Shown: positions 42,436 to 55,557, numbered from the stretch's first letter. The stretch is 57,405 bases of DNA from Streptococcus alactolyticus (GCF_012277075.1 NZ_JAAXMT010000016.1:1-57405); one strand, 5' to 3'. Made by a program: numbers and translations. Notes: generated by a model not told the origin, from the sequence alone.

Positions 42436-43719
42436 TTATTTCACTTTAACTGAGCTTGTGATAACATCAACCGCTTTTTTCATTGCGATATCATGTTTAA
42501 GCATTTCAGGTGAAAGAAGGTGACGAACTTGTTCCACTTCCATGTTGTATTCTGAAGCCAAATCGTTGATTTCTTTTTCGATTTCTTCGTCGCTAGCTTC
42601 AAATCCTTCAGCTTTAGCGATTGCTTCGATAACAAGGTTTGTTTTAACGCGTTTGTCAGCGTCTGCTTCGTATTGTTTGTGAAGGTCTTCTTCAGATGTA
42701 CCTGTCAATTGGTAGTACATTTCTGGAGAGATACCTTGGCGTTGCATGTTGCCCATGAATTCGTTCATTGCACGGTGTACTTCGTCATGAACCATTTCTT
42801 CTGGCAATTCAACGATTTCTGCGTTTTCAACAGCCAATTCAATGGCAGCAGCTTCAACAGCGTCATCGTAAGCAATTTCTTTAGCTGATTCAAGTTCTTT
42901 ACGGTATTTAGCTTTCAATTCGTCAAGTGTTTCCACTTCTTCGTCGATATCTTTAGCCAATTCATCGTCAAGAGCTGGTACTTCTTTTGCTTTTACTTCG
43001 TGGATAGTTGTCACGAATTTAGCGTCTTTACCAGCAAGGTCTTCAGCTTGGTAGTTTTCTGGGAATGTTACGTTAACTTCAACAGTTTCACCAGCTTTAG
43101 CACCAACTAATTGGTCTTCGAAACCTGGGATGAATTGACCTGAACCAAGTTCAAGTGAGAAGTTTTCGCCTTTACCACCGTCAAATTCAACACCGTCAAC
43201 TGAACCAACGAAGTCGATAACAACAGTGTCACCAAGTTCTGCAGCGTCGTCTTTAACAACCAATTCAGCAAGGTTGTTACGTTCGCGTTCTACTTTTTCA
43301 TCTACTTCAGCATCAGTAACTTCTTTTGTAGCGTCAACTGAAACTTCAAGGTCTTTGTAAGCACCAAGTTTCACTTCTGGTTTTGTAACAACTTCTGCAG
43401 TCAAAGTCCATTCTTGACCTTTTTCCATTGATTTGATGTCAATTTTTGGTTGAGCAACAACGTCAAGGCTAAGTTCAGCAACAGCTGCTTCGTATGCTTC
43501 TGGAAGAATAGCGTTCAAAGCATCTTCGTAAAGAGCTTCTTCACCAAATTTTTGGTTGAATACGGCACGTGGCATGTGTCCTTTACGGAATCCAGGTGCG
43601 TTCAAATCTTTCTTAATTTTATTGAATGCTTTGTCAAGAGCTGGTTTGATTTTGTCTTGACCAATTGTGAATGTAATCACACCACGGTTAGTGGCTTTGT
43701 TTTCAAATGATACAGACAT
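42436..43719 (-). CDS. tig: trigger factor
   Basis: 427 aa ribosome-associated chaperone. The ribosome-binding signature GFRKGHMPR is near residue 44. A FKBP-type peptidyl-prolyl isomerase domain (~150-245, [29 protein letters not shown]) and a helical C-terminal domain follow. Length normal. AAGGAG precedes the ATG. Confidence 0.96.
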   Translation of the reverse strand: MSVSFENKATNRGVITFTIGQDKIKPALDKAFNKIKKDLNAPGFRKGHMPRAVFNQKFGEEALYEDALNAILPEAYEAAVAELSLDVVAQPKIDIKSMEKGQEWTLTAEVVTKPEVKLGAYKDLEVSVDATKEVTDAEVDEKVERERNNLAELVVKDDAAELGDTVVIDFVGSVDGVEFDGGKGENFSLELGSGQFIPGFEDQLVGAKAGETVEVNVTFPENYQAEDLAGKDAKFVTTIHEVKAKEVPALDDELAKDIDEEVETLDELKAKYRKELESAKEIAYDDAVEAAAIELAVENAEIVELPEEMVHDEVHRAMNEFMGNMQRQGISPEMYYQLTGTSEEDLHKQYEADADKRVKTNLVIEAIAKAEGFEASDEEIEKEINDLASEYNMEVEQVRHLLSPEMLKHDIAMKKAVDVITSSVKVK

Positions 43720-43998
43720 GAAGTCATTTCTCCTTAAAATTTTATATACAGTTTAGTTTATCATATTTTAGAGGCTTTTTAAAGTTTTTTGTATAAAATA
43801 GTGATGTTTTTATCATTCTAAAACCAGTAAAAAAGGTTCTAGATATACATTCAACAGTGCAAGCAAAAATACAACTATTGTCATCCATGTTTGGATTGGG
43901 ATTCTACATAACTACCTAAAATGAATCTATAACATTTTAAATGCACCCTAGTATTCAGATATAAAACCTCATACTAGGATGCAGTTCTTTAAAAATAA
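43720..43998. other. intergenic region between tig and the decayed sugar cluster
   Basis: The tig promoter is probably at 43750-43790 (TTTAAA, 17 nt, TAAACT on the minus strand; weak). Near the sugar cluster, a 13-bp stem with one G-U pair (43971-43983 with 43942-43954) looks like the old terminator of the EIIBC gene. Nothing else is recognised. Confidence 0.55.
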
Positions 43999-45410
43999 TT
44001 ATTCGTCTTCCACTAAAATTTCATCTGGAATTGCAAGTAATTTTGTCAACGTGTAGCACACTACTACAGTAATAACTGAAATAGCAAAATAAACAAGTAA
44101 CTGATAGCTATTATAAATGTACATTAGATATGACAGAACTACTGCTAAACCATACGAATTAGATTGAATACGAAAAATTGAAAGTATGGCTGCTCCAAGT
44201 CCAGAAGAAAAAAGCATAATATACAATGGCTTAAGATTATATCTTAAATGCAAACCAAACAAGACAGGTTCACTAACTCCGAATAATTGTGACATGAAAG
44301 CTCCCATTACTGTCTGTTTTACCTTAGCATTTTTAGCAGAACTATAGAAAGCTAAAGAAGAACCAAGATTGGCAACACCTACATGGCACAAAGTGTAATC
44401 AGTTGGTTGAATTCTGTATTAGCTCATAAAGAGGTCTCAATAACAACATACATATGATGAAGTCCTGTAATAACAGCTAGTGGATAAGTAGCTCCTACAA
44501 AGAAACCACCTATTCCAAATGGTATGTTCATTACTGCTTGAGTAACAGCAATCAATATAGTCTCCAACCAATGAACTATTGGAGCAAACCCTAATAATGC
44601 TATTACAATTGTTGCAAACATCGTAAGAAATGGAGTCATAATCAAATCTAAAGAATTTGGCATTACTTTTCGTAGTTTACGTTCAATAGTCGCTCCAATA
44701 TAACCAGTTAAAATAGCTGTCACAACCGATCCTTGTGCTCCCATTACAGGAAGAAAACCACCAACCATAATTGCCTTTGCATCGCCTGATGCAACAGAAT
44801 AAGCATTAGGTAACTGAGGAGCTACTAACATTAAACCAATAACAAAACCAATCATAGATGTTCCTTTAAAAACACGAAAGGAAGACATCGTAATTAATGC
44901 TGGTAAGAAGCTAAAAACTGTATCCGTCAGTACTGAAACCAATGAATTTAAGTAGTCTGGAAAAATATCTGTTGATAAGCCAAAAAGTGATAAAACATTA
45001 TCATTAAAAATAACACCTTTTAGCCCCAAAAATAAACTAGTAGCTGCAATAACAGGAACAATAGGTACAACAATATCCCCTAGTGTTCTCATCAACGCTT
45101 TTATACCTTTTTCTTGAGACTTAACATACTCATCTTGCTGACTTTTATCTATAGTTGAAACATTCATTGCCTCCAACTCTTCAAATACTTTATTGACAAT
45201 TCCTGTCCCTAAAATAATCTGATACTGACCGCTATTGAAAAATGTTCCTTTAACTTCATCAACTTTTTCAATAGCTTTTGTATCTATTTTATCCTTATCT
45301 TTAACAATTAAACGCAAGCGTGTGGCACAATGGATTGCTGATACAATATTATCAGGTCCAACTATTTCTAAAATCTCACTTGCTATATCATGGTATTTAT
45401 TATTTGTCAT
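43999..45410 (-). pseudogene. PTS alpha-glucoside-type EIIBC transporter, broken
   Basis: The frame from 45410 encodes an EIIB domain with the phosphorylated Cys28 (IHCATRLR) and most of an EIIC domain. A TGA at 44424-44426 then interrupts it (VVIETSL-stop-ANTEFNQLITL), and a 1-nt deletion about 45 nt later shifts the frame to the last ~130 codons (GVANLGSSLAFY ... GVSEPVLFGLHLRYN). The family is Glc-superfamily EIIBC as for trehalose, sucrose or other alpha-glucosides. The adjacent GH13 gene supports an alpha-glucoside. Its start overlaps the GH13 stop. Confidence 0.85.
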
Positions 45411-46890
45411 CAGATTTTCTCCTTTATTAGTACCGCTCCATAAGTTTCCAATTGTAATTTATTATTAAAACTCTTTACTTGTCCGTTATCTAATAAAATT
45501 TCAATACGATTTTTAAACTTATCTAAAATCTTCACATCTTCAGAAAAGTTAATAACTATAAAATAAGAATTTTGACTATCGTATCTTCTGTAGATAAAAA
45601 TATCTTCGTCCTTATCCTCAAGAAAATCAATTTTTCCAAACGTTAACGCTTCATGCATAGGACTTTTTTTGATTTGGATTAATTTTTGATAAAAATGCCA
45701 AAGACTTGATGAAGTTTTAACTTGACTTGCCACATTCCTAACTTGTTATCTCTCTGTAATATATATCCAAGGTTTAACGTTTGAAAAACCAACAAATTCA
45801 GATTCATCCCATTGCATAGGAGTCCGAGCATTGTCTCGACTACGATAATTTATAATATCCATCGCCTCCGCTGGAGTTAAGCCTTCTGAAATAGAGTAAC
45901 GCAAGAGCTTTTTGAGCAGCAGAACTTGTTTGCTGAGACCCAAGATATTTACTTGGTGCTCTATTTTGATCATGATTTTCAATAAAAGGAGCTCCCCAGC
46001 CAACTTTTTGAATAGCTACCTGAGAGTCTTTTATTTTATTAAATAAATCCTTAGGCTTCCATTTAATAGGTTTAAACTACTCACTACCACTTGCTACATC
46101 CAAATCTGCAGCTTTAAAATCAAAGATCATTGAAAAGAATCCATCTTTTCCAATGAAGTCATCAAGTTGATCATATTCTACACCTGGTGCTTCTGCGATG
46201 GTAACTGCTTGATTTGACTTAAAGCATTTTTCTTGTAATTCAGACAAAAAAATTTCTATACTCGGTTGATTACGGCTAACTTTTGTACACTTAGCCAATC
46301 CATCTACTCCATCTGGTTCAATAGATTGGAATTTAAGATCTTTTTTAATAAATGTAATCGCATTAACTCTAAATCCCGAAATTTCTAAGTCCAACCACTA
46401 GTTAATCATTGTATAGATTTCATTTCTTAACTCAGGGAGTTTTTCCCCAGACATTTCCTCCAAAAATCGAACACCAATTTGTTGGAGGAGTAGGAGACTC
46501 TTTAAAAATATAGTAATTTCTATATTTTGAATTTTTGTCTCTTAATGCTTTCTGAAACCAGATATGTTCATCTGAGGTATGATTAACTACTAAATCTAAA
46601 ATAATTTTTATGTCTCGCTTTTTAGCTTCATGTAATAAATCCTTAAAATCATCGATTGTTCCAAACTCTGGAGCAATAGTATAATAATCTGAGATATCAT
46701 ATCCATTATCTGCCATAGGAGATTGGTAAATTGGACTTATCCAAATGGAGGTTATTCCTAGATCTGCTAAATAATCCAAGCGCGAAATAATTCCTTGTAT
46801 ATCTCCAACTCCGTCACTATTACTATCTTGAAAACTCCATGGGTAAATTTGATAAATAACTTCAGATTGCCACCAGTTTCTACTATTCAT
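45410..46890 (-). pseudogene. GH13 alpha-glucosidase / phospho-alpha-glucosidase, broken
   Basis: Starts MNSRNWWQSEVIYQIYPWSFQDSNSDGVGDIQGI, typical of GH13 subfamily enzymes (oligo-1,6-glucosidase or trehalose-6-P hydrolase). Damage: about 30 codons missing after GGNVWGKTP, a TAG in place of Trp before WLDLEISG, a frameshift after ENHDQNRAPSKYLG...LALLY, and other stops. Region I (DLVVNHTS) survives. In region II the catalytic Asp is changed (GFRVNAI instead of GFRxDxI). It cannot make active enzyme. Confidence 0.85.
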
Positions 46891-46908
46891 TCTTTCACCT
46901 CAATGTTT

Positions 46909-46934
46909 TGTTTCCGTTTACATTTTTTATTATA
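46909..46934 (-). promoter_or_regulatory. promoter and cre site of the decayed alpha-glucoside operon
   Basis: TATAAT at 46929-46934, then ATGTAAACGGAAACA (46909-46923) on the minus strand, which matches the cre pattern WTGNAANCGNWNNCW at every fixed position. This arrangement is typical of CcpA repression. It remains intact although the genes are dead. Confidence 0.75.
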
Positions 46935-46938
46935 GATA

Positions 46939-46975
46939 TAAAAAAAACTACTAGGCAACCGTTCCTAGCAGTTTT
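46939..46975 (-). terminator. terminator after the second RpiR-type regulator
   Basis: A 12-bp stem with one G-U pair (46964-46975 with 46944-46955), then T-run on the minus strand. Confidence 0.8.
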
Positions 46976-47026
46976 ATAAATATGCTCTCCTTTTAAACTT
47001 TTTTACTAAAAATGTAAAATTGTCCA

Positions 47027-47743
47027 TTATTCTAATTGTAGTTTCAAATAAAGCATTTCAAGCGCCAAAATAGAAGGTGTAATAAGCATTTGTGAATATC
47101 TAAAATCGGAATGGCGACTATCATCCACAGTCGGAATCAACATATGTTCATTTGAAATAACGGGTATATACCGTACATCACTTAGTAAAACTGTATACAC
47201 ACTGCTCATTTGATGACTGTCATGTAAAATAATCGGATAATCTATGTTACTATCAATAGACAAGAAAAACAAAATATTATTTCTTATCTCATCAAAAGTA
47301 GCACTTAAAGATTTTGTATTTGGTAAAATAAAAATCGGCTTATTAATGGGAAAAAAATTCGTTGAAACTCTTTTGCTAACCTCAACTCCAATTCACTATA
47401 GGCGAATATATATTTCTTTGCTTTCAAACAACTTATCTTTTAATTGTGAGATTTCATATCTATCAATATATTCTACAATATCATGATAAGTTCTTCAAAC
47501 CAAATCACGATTAGCAATTTTGTTATCAGAAACTTCCTTCAAGATTGCTTTTAGTTCACCAAAACCAGTTAAACCTAATTTTTGACAGAATCTAAAGGCA
47601 GTTGTTGTTGAAACATGAGTATGAGCCGCTACACTCGAAATTGTGATATTAGTACTAGCAGAAGAAGTTAAATAATCATAAATCTGCCAATCAATTGGTG
47701 TCATTTTTAGTTTTTTTCTATGAACTATTTCGCTTAGTGTCAC
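47027..47743 (-). pseudogene. RpiR/MurR-type regulator gene B, broken
   Basis: The N-terminal helix-turn-helix is clear (ISSVAAHTHVSTTTAFRFCQKLGLTGFGELK). A TGA at 47495-47497 follows NRDLV, then frame changes around 47380-47400 lead to the C-terminal part (IDYPIILHDSHQMS ... SILALEMLYLKLQLE) of an SIS-type sugar-phosphate domain. About 239 codons in total, close to family length. It overlaps the end of gene A by 26 bp. Confidence 0.7.
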
Positions 47744-48500
47744 CCTTTTGACTCCTTTCTAACTCATCTACATATTCTAAGAATAATTGTTCAATAATAA
47801 AATAAAAAGTAGTACTTACTTCATAAGTTAACCTAGTAGGAGTTTTTATTGATTCTGTTGGTACGTAAAGACAATAATCAGATAATTGGGCCATCGTATT
47901 TCTTGAAGTACAAGTAAAAACTACTCTTGTTATTCCTCTTATTTGACTATCTATTAATAAATTTACTCCTTCTGCGGATTCACCCTTATAAGATAACAAA
48001 ATCAATAAATCTTTTTTTGTCATATTATCCTTCAGGTAATCGTATTCACCCTTATCAAAAAAACGATAACCTTTTTTCCTACAGAGATAAATAGCTATCT
48101 AAGCATTTCAACTTCAAGCTTCTGTTCATTGCCTGTACCATATAGGTAAAGTGTATTGGTTTTTATCAATAATTTAATAACCGAAGTTAAATTTAATTTT
48201 TCAAAATTTGATCAATATAAGTGTGATAATTTTGTACAACTTTAGTAAAGCTTGATTCCTTCTTAAACGCTTTTGGAGAACTATCTTTTTGAAGAATGTA
48301 CTTCAATTCTGCAAAACTCTCAAGATTTAATTTTTTTAACAATCGAAAAATACTTGAACGTGAAACAAGAAAGCATCTGCTAATCTTCGACTAGTCAACT
48401 CCTTAGGAGGTGTCTCTAATTGCTGCAAATAAGCAACTATTTTTTTCTCTTGAAGATTGAGATCCTCATAATGAGCATTTACTAGTGAAATAAAATCCAT
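47718..48500 (-). pseudogene. RpiR/MurR-type regulator gene A, broken
   Basis: MDFISLVNAHYEDLNLQEKKIVAYLQQL begins an RpiR HTH domain. The frame shifts near 48370 (SRRLADAF...) and again before the SIS domain, which is open from 48023 to 47718 (LLILLSYKGESAEGVNLLIDSQIRGI, TCTSRNTMAQLSDYCLYVPTE). Total about 260 codons. Two RpiR genes in tandem suggest the cluster once sensed a phosphosugar. Confidence 0.7.
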
Positions 48501-48630
48501 CTATGACTCCAAGTTTCTAATTAATTTATTATTTTAAACTAAAGTTTAAAAAATCTCCACTTAATAAAAAACCTTATCCTTATTTATCTATAGCTTGCCT
48601 CTTCTACTATTTTTTACTAAACTAAATAGT

Positions 48631-49473
48631 ATGAAAATTATTAACGATTACATTGAACAACTTCATGTTGAGCAGGTGGCTTTTAATGTGATTTCTAAGG
48701 TCGTTTCGCTGCTCATTATTTTGCTTTTGTTTCTTATTGCCAAGCGAGTGGCTGAATTTATTTTTGAGCATGCCATCAAAAAATCCATTAGCTTGTCGCA
48801 TCAGACAGAGGCTCGGCAAAAGACCATCATCAAGCTACTTCACAATATCATGAATTACACCTTGTATTTTATGCTCATTTATTGTGTGCTTTATGTATTA
48901 GGCATTCCAATTTACAGCCTTCTTGCTGGGGCTGGGCTTGCTGGGGTTGCTATTGGACTTGGAGCTCAAGGTTTTTTGACCGACGTGGTCAATGGATTCT
49001 TCATTTTACTTGAAAATCAATTTGAAGTGGGGGACTCTGTGGTGTTGGATTCTGTGGAGGGAACTATTGCCAGCGTGGGTATCCGCACCACTCAAGTTCG
49101 TGGTTTTGATGGTACCTTGAATTTCATTCCCAACCGCAATATCACTGTCGTGTCAAACAAATCTCGCGGCAATATGCGTGTGCAAATTGACATTCCCATT
49201 TATGCGCATAGTGATTTGGAAGGTATTTCAACAATTATCAAGCAAGTCAACGCTGAAGAGCTTGCCAATTATCCTGCCATTGTTGGACAACCGAGCATTT
49301 TAGGACCACGAACCAATACGGCTTCGCAGCTCGTCTTTCGTGTGAATATCATCGTTCAAAACGGCACTCAAGAGGAAATTTACACTCAATTTTATAGCCT
49401 TTACCAAGAAGCGCTTTTGGAGCATGGCATTGCCTTGCCAACCATGTACACTAACCCTGTCAAAAGCAAATAA
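48631..49473 (+). CDS. mscS: MscS-family mechanosensitive channel
   Basis: 280 aa. Three N-terminal membrane segments (~20-40, 65-85, 90-115), with a glycine/alanine-rich pore helix (GAGLAGVAIGLGAQGFLTDVVNGFFILLENQFEVGD), followed by the cytoplasmic vestibule domain (VRGFDGTLNFIPNRNI). It opens under hypo-osmotic stress to release solutes. The start at 48631 fits family alignment. No clear ribosome site is seen before it. Confidence 0.9.
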   Translation: MKIINDYIEQLHVEQVAFNVISKVVSLLIILLLFLIAKRVAEFIFEHAIKKSISLSHQTEARQKTIIKLLHNIMNYTLYFMLIYCVLYVLGIPIYSLLAGAGLAGVAIGLGAQGFLTDVVNGFFILLENQFEVGDSVVLDSVEGTIASVGIRTTQVRGFDGTLNFIPNRNITVVSNKSRGNMRVQIDIPIYAHSDLEGISTIIKQVNAEELANYPAIVGQPSILGPRTNTASQLVFRVNIIVQNGTQEEIYTQFYSLYQEALLEHGIALPTMYTNPVKSK

Positions 49474-49499
49474 ACCAGTACGTCTGTACTGGTTTTTGT
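49472..49499. terminator. terminator between mscS and the ywlG-type gene
   Basis: A 10-bp perfect stem (49472-49481 with 49486-49495), loop GTCT, T-run on the plus strand. The other strand has TTTATTT, so it may serve both convergent genes. Confidence 0.88.
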
Positions 49500-49503
49500 G
49501 TTA

Positions 49504-50073
49504 TCAGATTAAACTCTTACGAATAGGGTCAGGCGTGTAGGTCGCACGATTGCCACCAATTAATTTTGGACGGCTAGCAAGGGCCGTAACGTGCGCTTTC
49601 CCTAATTCACGACTCACTGGAATCAAAGGAACTTGGACGCGTTTGACGTGCATACCAATAAAAGTATCGCCAATATCCAAGCCAGCATGAGCCACGACTT
49701 CTTCAACTTCCACAGGGTCTGACATCAATTTGAAGGCTGCCACTTGACCGCTGCCACCTGCGTGCAGGTTAGGAATGACATTAACGATTTCCAAATCTTT
49801 TGCCTCTACCACTTCTCTTTCTACCACCAAAGCACGGTTTAAATGTTCGCAGCCTTGAACAGCCAAGTGAATGCCACGTTTTCCCAGTTCTTCCAATAGC
49901 ACTGACACAACCACTTCGCCAACCTCAGCGCTGCTATTCTTGCCAATGTTACCTCCGATAACTTCGCTTGATGATAAGCCAAGGACAAAAAGCTGTCCTT
50001 TTTTAATAGCAGAGCGTTCAATGACATCAACAACAATCGCACGCGTTTGTGTTTCTAATTCCTTTAAATCCAT
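49504..50073 (-). CDS. TIGR01440/UPF0340 family protein (YwlG type)
   Basis: 189 aa, full length for the family ([69 protein letters not shown]). Conserved in Firmicutes, and biochemical function is not established. It lies 31 nt downstream of the ECF S gene and may be co-transcribed. Confidence 0.88.
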   Translation of the reverse strand: MDLKELETQTRAIVVDVIERSAIKKGQLFVLGLSSSEVIGGNIGKNSSAEVGEVVVSVLLEELGKRGIHLAVQGCEHLNRALVVEREVVEAKDLEIVNVIPNLHAGGSGQVAAFKLMSDPVEVEEVVAHAGLDIGDTFIGMHVKRVQVPLIPVSRELGKAHVTALASRPKLIGGNRATYTPDPIRKSLI

Positions 50074-50104
50074 GCTAACCTTCTTCCTTTGTTTTCTTTA
50101 GTTA

Positions 50105-50572
50105 TTAGCGCTTTTCGATGCGTGAATAAGCGAGGTAAATCAAGTAACCAACCAGCATTCCAAAGCAGTTTTGCAAGAGATTGCCCAAAATACCAGCCAA
50201 AGCTGCACCCAGACCATAGCCCAGTAGCAAAGTCGCGATAAAATACCAACCAACCATTGACACACTCGCCAAAATCAACCCCAAAGGTCGCTTTTTCCCG
50301 CTCCAACCAGCAAAGTAACCTTGGGCACCGTGGGCAATCAGACTGTGAATCATGTACTGAGGATACCCCAGCAGTAAATCAATCAAAAAGCCTGACAAGC
50401 CACCCACAACCGCACCAGCTCTTGATCCAAGGTAAAACGCCGTGAAATAAATACCAGCATCTAACAGGGTCAAATAACCTGTTGGTGTCGGAATATGGAT
50501 ATAGGCTAAAACCACGCTCAAAGCCGTCAAAACCGCCATCAAGGCAATATCACGTGTATTAGTTCTCCTCAT
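50105..50572 (-). CDS. ECF transporter S component, probably for a B6 vitamer
   Basis: 155 aa, about five to six membrane helices, with the conserved N-terminal ALMAVLTALSVVLAY that binds the EcfT module. It overlaps the kinase gene by 14 bp. Linkage to a pyridoxine/HMP-type kinase suggests pyridoxine (PdxU-like) or a thiamine precursor as substrate. The EcfA/T subunits are not in this window. Confidence 0.8.
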   Translation of the reverse strand: MRRTNTRDIALMAVLTALSVVLAYIHIPTPTGYLTLLDAGIYFTAFYLGSRAGAVVGGLSGFLIDLLLGYPQYMIHSLIAHGAQGYFAGWSGKKRPLGLILASVSMVGWYFIATLLLGYGLGAALAGILGNLLQNCFGMLVGYLIYLAYSRIEKR

Positions 50573-51326
50573 AATTCTGCTTTACTCCGTATTGGTCTGA
50601 ATGGCGAATAGCTTGATAGACAAAGTCTTTTGACAGTTTCACCGCCTCTTTTGGTGAATGCCCAAGCACCAATTGACTGGCAATGCTTGAGGCAAACGTA
50701 CAACCCGCACCGATATTGTTATTGTCAAGGACGGGTGATTCCAAAACAGTCCAATCTTCACCGTCATAAAAGACATCAATCGCCTTGTCTTGACTCAAAC
50801 GATTGCCACCCTTAACCACCACATATTTTGCGCCTAACTGGTGCAATTGTTTGGCAGCTGCCTTCATATCGTCCAAGGTTTTGATTGATTTTTGGGTCAA
50901 TAGCTCCGCTTCTACCAAGTTTGGTGTGATAATGGTCACGTAAGGGAAGAATTTCAACAACTCATCACGCAGAGCTGACACTTCCACATCATGTTTTTCC
51001 TTACAAACCAAAACAGGGTCCAACACGATAGGAATCTCTTGATGCGTTTTAACAAAATCCAGTGCCAAATCAGCAATTGTCACATTGGGCAACAAGCCTA
51101 ATTTGATACCTGAAAACGGCACATCTTTTAGGCTATTGAGCTGGTGAGAAAAGACGGTTTCATCGGTTGCAAAAACGTCAAAACCTTTTTCTGTCAATGC
51201 TGTCAAACACGTCACAGCCAAAAAGCCGTGGAGCTTATTGGTCGTGTAGGTTGCCAAATCAGCATAAAGCCCACCGCCACTGAAAATATCGTTTCCTGAA
51301 ATAGCCAAAATATAATTATTCGTCAT
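50559..51326 (-). CDS. pdxK: pyridoxine/hydroxymethylpyrimidine kinase (PfkB/ThiD-like)
   Basis: 255 aa ribokinase-fold kinase. The phosphate/anion-hole motif is [17 protein letters not shown], in which a Cys follows the catalytic region, as in ThiD/PdxK-like enzymes. PNLVEAELL is present. It phosphorylates pyridoxal/pyridoxine or HMP and cannot be separated further by sequence. It overlaps truA by 11 bp and the ECF S gene by 14 bp. Confidence 0.82.
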   Translation of the reverse strand: MTNNYILAISGNDIFSGGGLYADLATYTTNKLHGFLAVTCLTALTEKGFDVFATDETVFSHQLNSLKDVPFSGIKLGLLPNVTIADLALDFVKTHQEIPIVLDPVLVCKEKHDVEVSALRDELLKFFPYVTIITPNLVEAELLTQKSIKTLDDMKAAAKQLHQLGAKYVVVKGGNRLSQDKAIDVFYDGEDWTVLESPVLDNNNIGAGCTFASSIASQLVLGHSPKEAVKLSKDFVYQAIRHSDQYGVKQNYEEN

Positions 51327-52065
51327 AAATAATCTCCTTCAAATAAAGCCCATTGCCTGCTGCCGTTGGTCCTGCCAAATCACGATTTTTCGACTCCAAA
51401 ACCGTCTGAATTTGACTGACTGGCATCCGACCGTTACCGATTTTCAACAAGGTTCCCACCATGTTACGCACTTGTTTGTACAAAAAGCCATTGCCACTAA
51501 ACGTAAAGACATAAAAACCTGTCTTTTCATCAATGTCAACTGTCGCTCGTGTAATCGTACGCACCTTATTTTCCACCGATGTTCCAGAAGCGGTAAAACC
51601 CGTAAAATCGTGCGTTCCCACCAAATCCTTAATAGCCTCTTGCATAGCAGCCAAATCCAACGGATAAGCGTAATGCGTAGCGTAATGCCGCATCATCGGA
51701 TTTTTAGGACGTCCCGCATCCACTAAAAGTTCGTAGGTTTTGCTATGCTTGTTGTAGCGAGCATGAAAGTCATTGCTAACTTGTTCGACACGCACCACAT
51801 CCATATCCTCTGGCGATTGCGTATCCAAACCAAATCGCAATTTTTCCACATCACGCGCTTGCGGCAAATCAAAATGCACAACTTGCCCATAAGCATGCAC
51901 ACCCGAATCTGTCCGCCCAGCACCGTGTACCTTAACAGGTTGACCACTATTTAGCTTTTGCAAGGTTTTTTCTAACTCTTCTTGAACCGAACGCTCACTT
52001 GTCTGACGCTGAAAACCAGCAAAGAGCCTCCCATCATAAGAAATTGTTGCTTTATATCTAACCAT
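51316..52065 (-). CDS. truA: tRNA pseudouridine(38-40) synthase TruA
   Basis: 249 aa. The catalytic Asp lies in [18 protein letters not shown]. The family starts [18 protein letters not shown] and contains KTYEL and [14 protein letters not shown]. It modifies the anticodon stem-loop of many tRNAs. First gene of an operon with the kinase and ECF S component. Confidence 0.95.
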   Translation of the reverse strand: MVRYKATISYDGRLFAGFQRQTSERSVQEELEKTLQKLNSGQPVKVHGAGRTDSGVHAYGQVVHFDLPQARDVEKLRFGLDTQSPEDMDVVRVEQVSNDFHARYNKHSKTYELLVDAGRPKNPMMRHYATHYAYPLDLAAMQEAIKDLVGTHDFTGFTASGTSVENKVRTITRATVDIDEKTGFYVFTFSGNGFLYKQVRNMVGTLLKIGNGRMPVSQIQTVLESKNRDLAGPTAAGNGLYLKEIIYDE

Positions 52066-52092
52066 GACTGTATTTTATCATCTTAGCAAAAG

Positions 52093-52107
52093 ACTTTCCA
52101 GAAAATT
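52093..52107. promoter_or_regulatory. CodY-like box before truA
   Basis: ACTTTCCAGAAAATT matches the CodY motif at 13 of 15 positions, 28 nt upstream of the start. A -10-like TAAAAT lies between it and the gene. Confidence 0.4.
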
Positions 52108-52141
52108 TAGATCAATCTGTCCCCATACAGATGAAGTGCCA

Positions 52142-52174
52142 CAAAAAAGAAGCTAGACCTCTTGGTCTAACCTC
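52142..52174 (-). terminator. dnaJ terminator
   Basis: An 11-bp stem with two G-U pairs (52064-type arms at 52164-52174 with 52049-type arms at 52149-52159), loop AAGA, then TTTTTTG on the minus strand. Confidence 0.87.
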
Positions 52175-52182
52175 TTTCTATC

Positions 52183-53325
52183 TTATTCCCCTTCGAAAAA
52201 ATCTTTGGCTTTATCGAACAAACCTTTTTTCTTAAGAGTGACTGGCTTGTCACCACCAGCCTTAGCAAAATCTTTCAATGCTGCAACTTGGGCAGGGTTG
52301 AGTTTTGTTGGGGTTACAATATTAACGGTAACGTGTTGGTCACCTTGACCGCCACCACGCAATTTAGGAGCCCCTTTACCTCTTAGACGGAAAGTCTTAC
52401 CTGTTTGTGTTCCTGCTGGAATTGTCAATTCAACCTTACCATGTACAGTTGGTACTTCAACCGTATCACCAAGAGCTGCTTGAACAAAACTAATGTTCAT
52501 GCTGTAATAGATGGTTGAGCCGTCACGTTCAAATTCCTTGCTTGGTAAGACTTTAATGATGACAAAGAGGTCACCATAAGGTCCACCGTTAAAGCCAGCT
52601 TCCCCTTGACCTTGCAAGCGGATTTGTTGACCTGTTTCAACCCCTGCTGGGATTTTAACAGATACTTTGTGTCTTTTCTTTTCATGACCACTACCATGAC
52701 AAGTGGGACATGGGTCTTTGATTTCTTTACCAGTACCGTGGCAGACATCACAAGTGACTTGACGACGCATCATACCAAGTGGGGTTTGTGTATCGACGTT
52801 AATGACACCTTGACCATGACAACGGCTACATGTTACAGGGCTAGTACCTGGCTTAGCTCCTGTACCAGAGCAGGTTTCACACGTTGCTTCACGGTTGTAA
52901 GACACTTCTTTTTCAACACCAAAGACAGCTTCTTCAAAAGTCAAGTCTACACGGTATTGTAAGTCATCCCCCTGACGAGGTGCATTTGGATTACGTGTTG
53001 CACCACCGCCACCGAAGAAACTTGAAAAGATGTCTTCAAAGCCGCCAAATCCAGCTCCACCGTTAAAGCCATCAAAGCCACCGGTACCACCACCGAAGCC
53101 ACCGTTGGCTCCAGCAGCACCGTATTGGTCGTAAGCAGCACGTTTTTGTTCGTCACCTAAGGTTTCATAGGCTTCTTGAACTTCTTTGTACTTTTCTTCT
53201 GCACCAGGTTCTTTATTTATATCTGGGTGATATTTTTTCGACATTTTGCGATAAGCTTTTTTAATCTCATCTTGCGAAGCGTCCTTTGAAACACCCAAAC
53301 GATCGTAAAATTCTGTATTATTCAT
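52183..53325 (-). CDS. dnaJ: chaperone protein DnaJ
   Basis: 380 aa co-chaperone. J domain with HPD at about residues 33-35 ([20 protein letters not shown]), a Gly/Phe-rich region (~75-120), four CxxCxGxG zinc motifs (~145-215; [32 protein letters not shown]) and the C-terminal substrate domain. There is no clear ribosome site before the ATG. A 320-nt structured gap separates it from dnaK. Confidence 0.96.
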   Translation of the reverse strand: MNNTEFYDRLGVSKDASQDEIKKAYRKMSKKYHPDINKEPGAEEKYKEVQEAYETLGDEQKRAAYDQYGAAGANGGFGGGTGGFDGFNGGAGFGGFEDIFSSFFGGGGATRNPNAPRQGDDLQYRVDLTFEEAVFGVEKEVSYNREATCETCSGTGAKPGTSPVTCSRCHGQGVINVDTQTPLGMMRRQVTCDVCHGTGKEIKDPCPTCHGSGHEKKRHKVSVKIPAGVETGQQIRLQGQGEAGFNGGPYGDLFVIIKVLPSKEFERDGSTIYYSMNISFVQAALGDTVEVPTVHGKVELTIPAGTQTGKTFRLRGKGAPKLRGGGQGDQHVTVNIVTPTKLNPAQVAALKDFAKAGGDKPVTLKKKGLFDKAKDFFEGE

Positions 53326-53645
53326 AATTAAGATACAAAGGGCGTTAAGCGGACAAAGTCAAATAGAAGATGCGACAAGAAATATTGACGTCCTCGAAAA
53401 ATCTATCTATCTGACACAGTCCGTAGCCCGTGCTCATTTCTGAGCACTTTCCTTTCTTCATCATTAAAAAGATTGGTCAACATAATGCTACTACTTATTC
53501 AAAAACAGAGGTTGATGTTTTGCAACCTCTGGATTCTTTATAACTTATCAAGAAACAAAGTCGATTAACTTCATTCAGTCAGTAAGTCATCTGCAAATAG
53601 CTAGGGCCGTTTCGTAAAACGGAACCCTAACGTTTCTTGGATGAA
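53326..53645 (-). other. structured dnaK-dnaJ intergenic region
   Basis: Contains, in transcript order: a 12-bp bulged hairpin with TACG loop (53600-53631), the dnaK terminator (53501-53531), and a 7-bp perfect hairpin with GAAA loop (53441-53447 with 53430-53436). TTGACC near 53473-53478 on the minus strand may belong to a dnaJ promoter. No ORF or known RNA family is recognised. It forms an unusually long leader for dnaJ. Confidence 0.55.
53501..53531 (-). terminator. terminator downstream of dnaK
   Basis: A 9-bp perfect stem (53523-53531 with 53506-53514), 8-nt loop, TTTTTG after it on the minus strand. Confidence 0.82.
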
Positions 53646-55493
<1,848 letters not shown>

Positions 55494-55557
55494 TTAAATC
55501 GTTTTTTACATTTTTTATTGCTAGTTCACAATCAAACAAACTAACCTTTTGTTTTCA

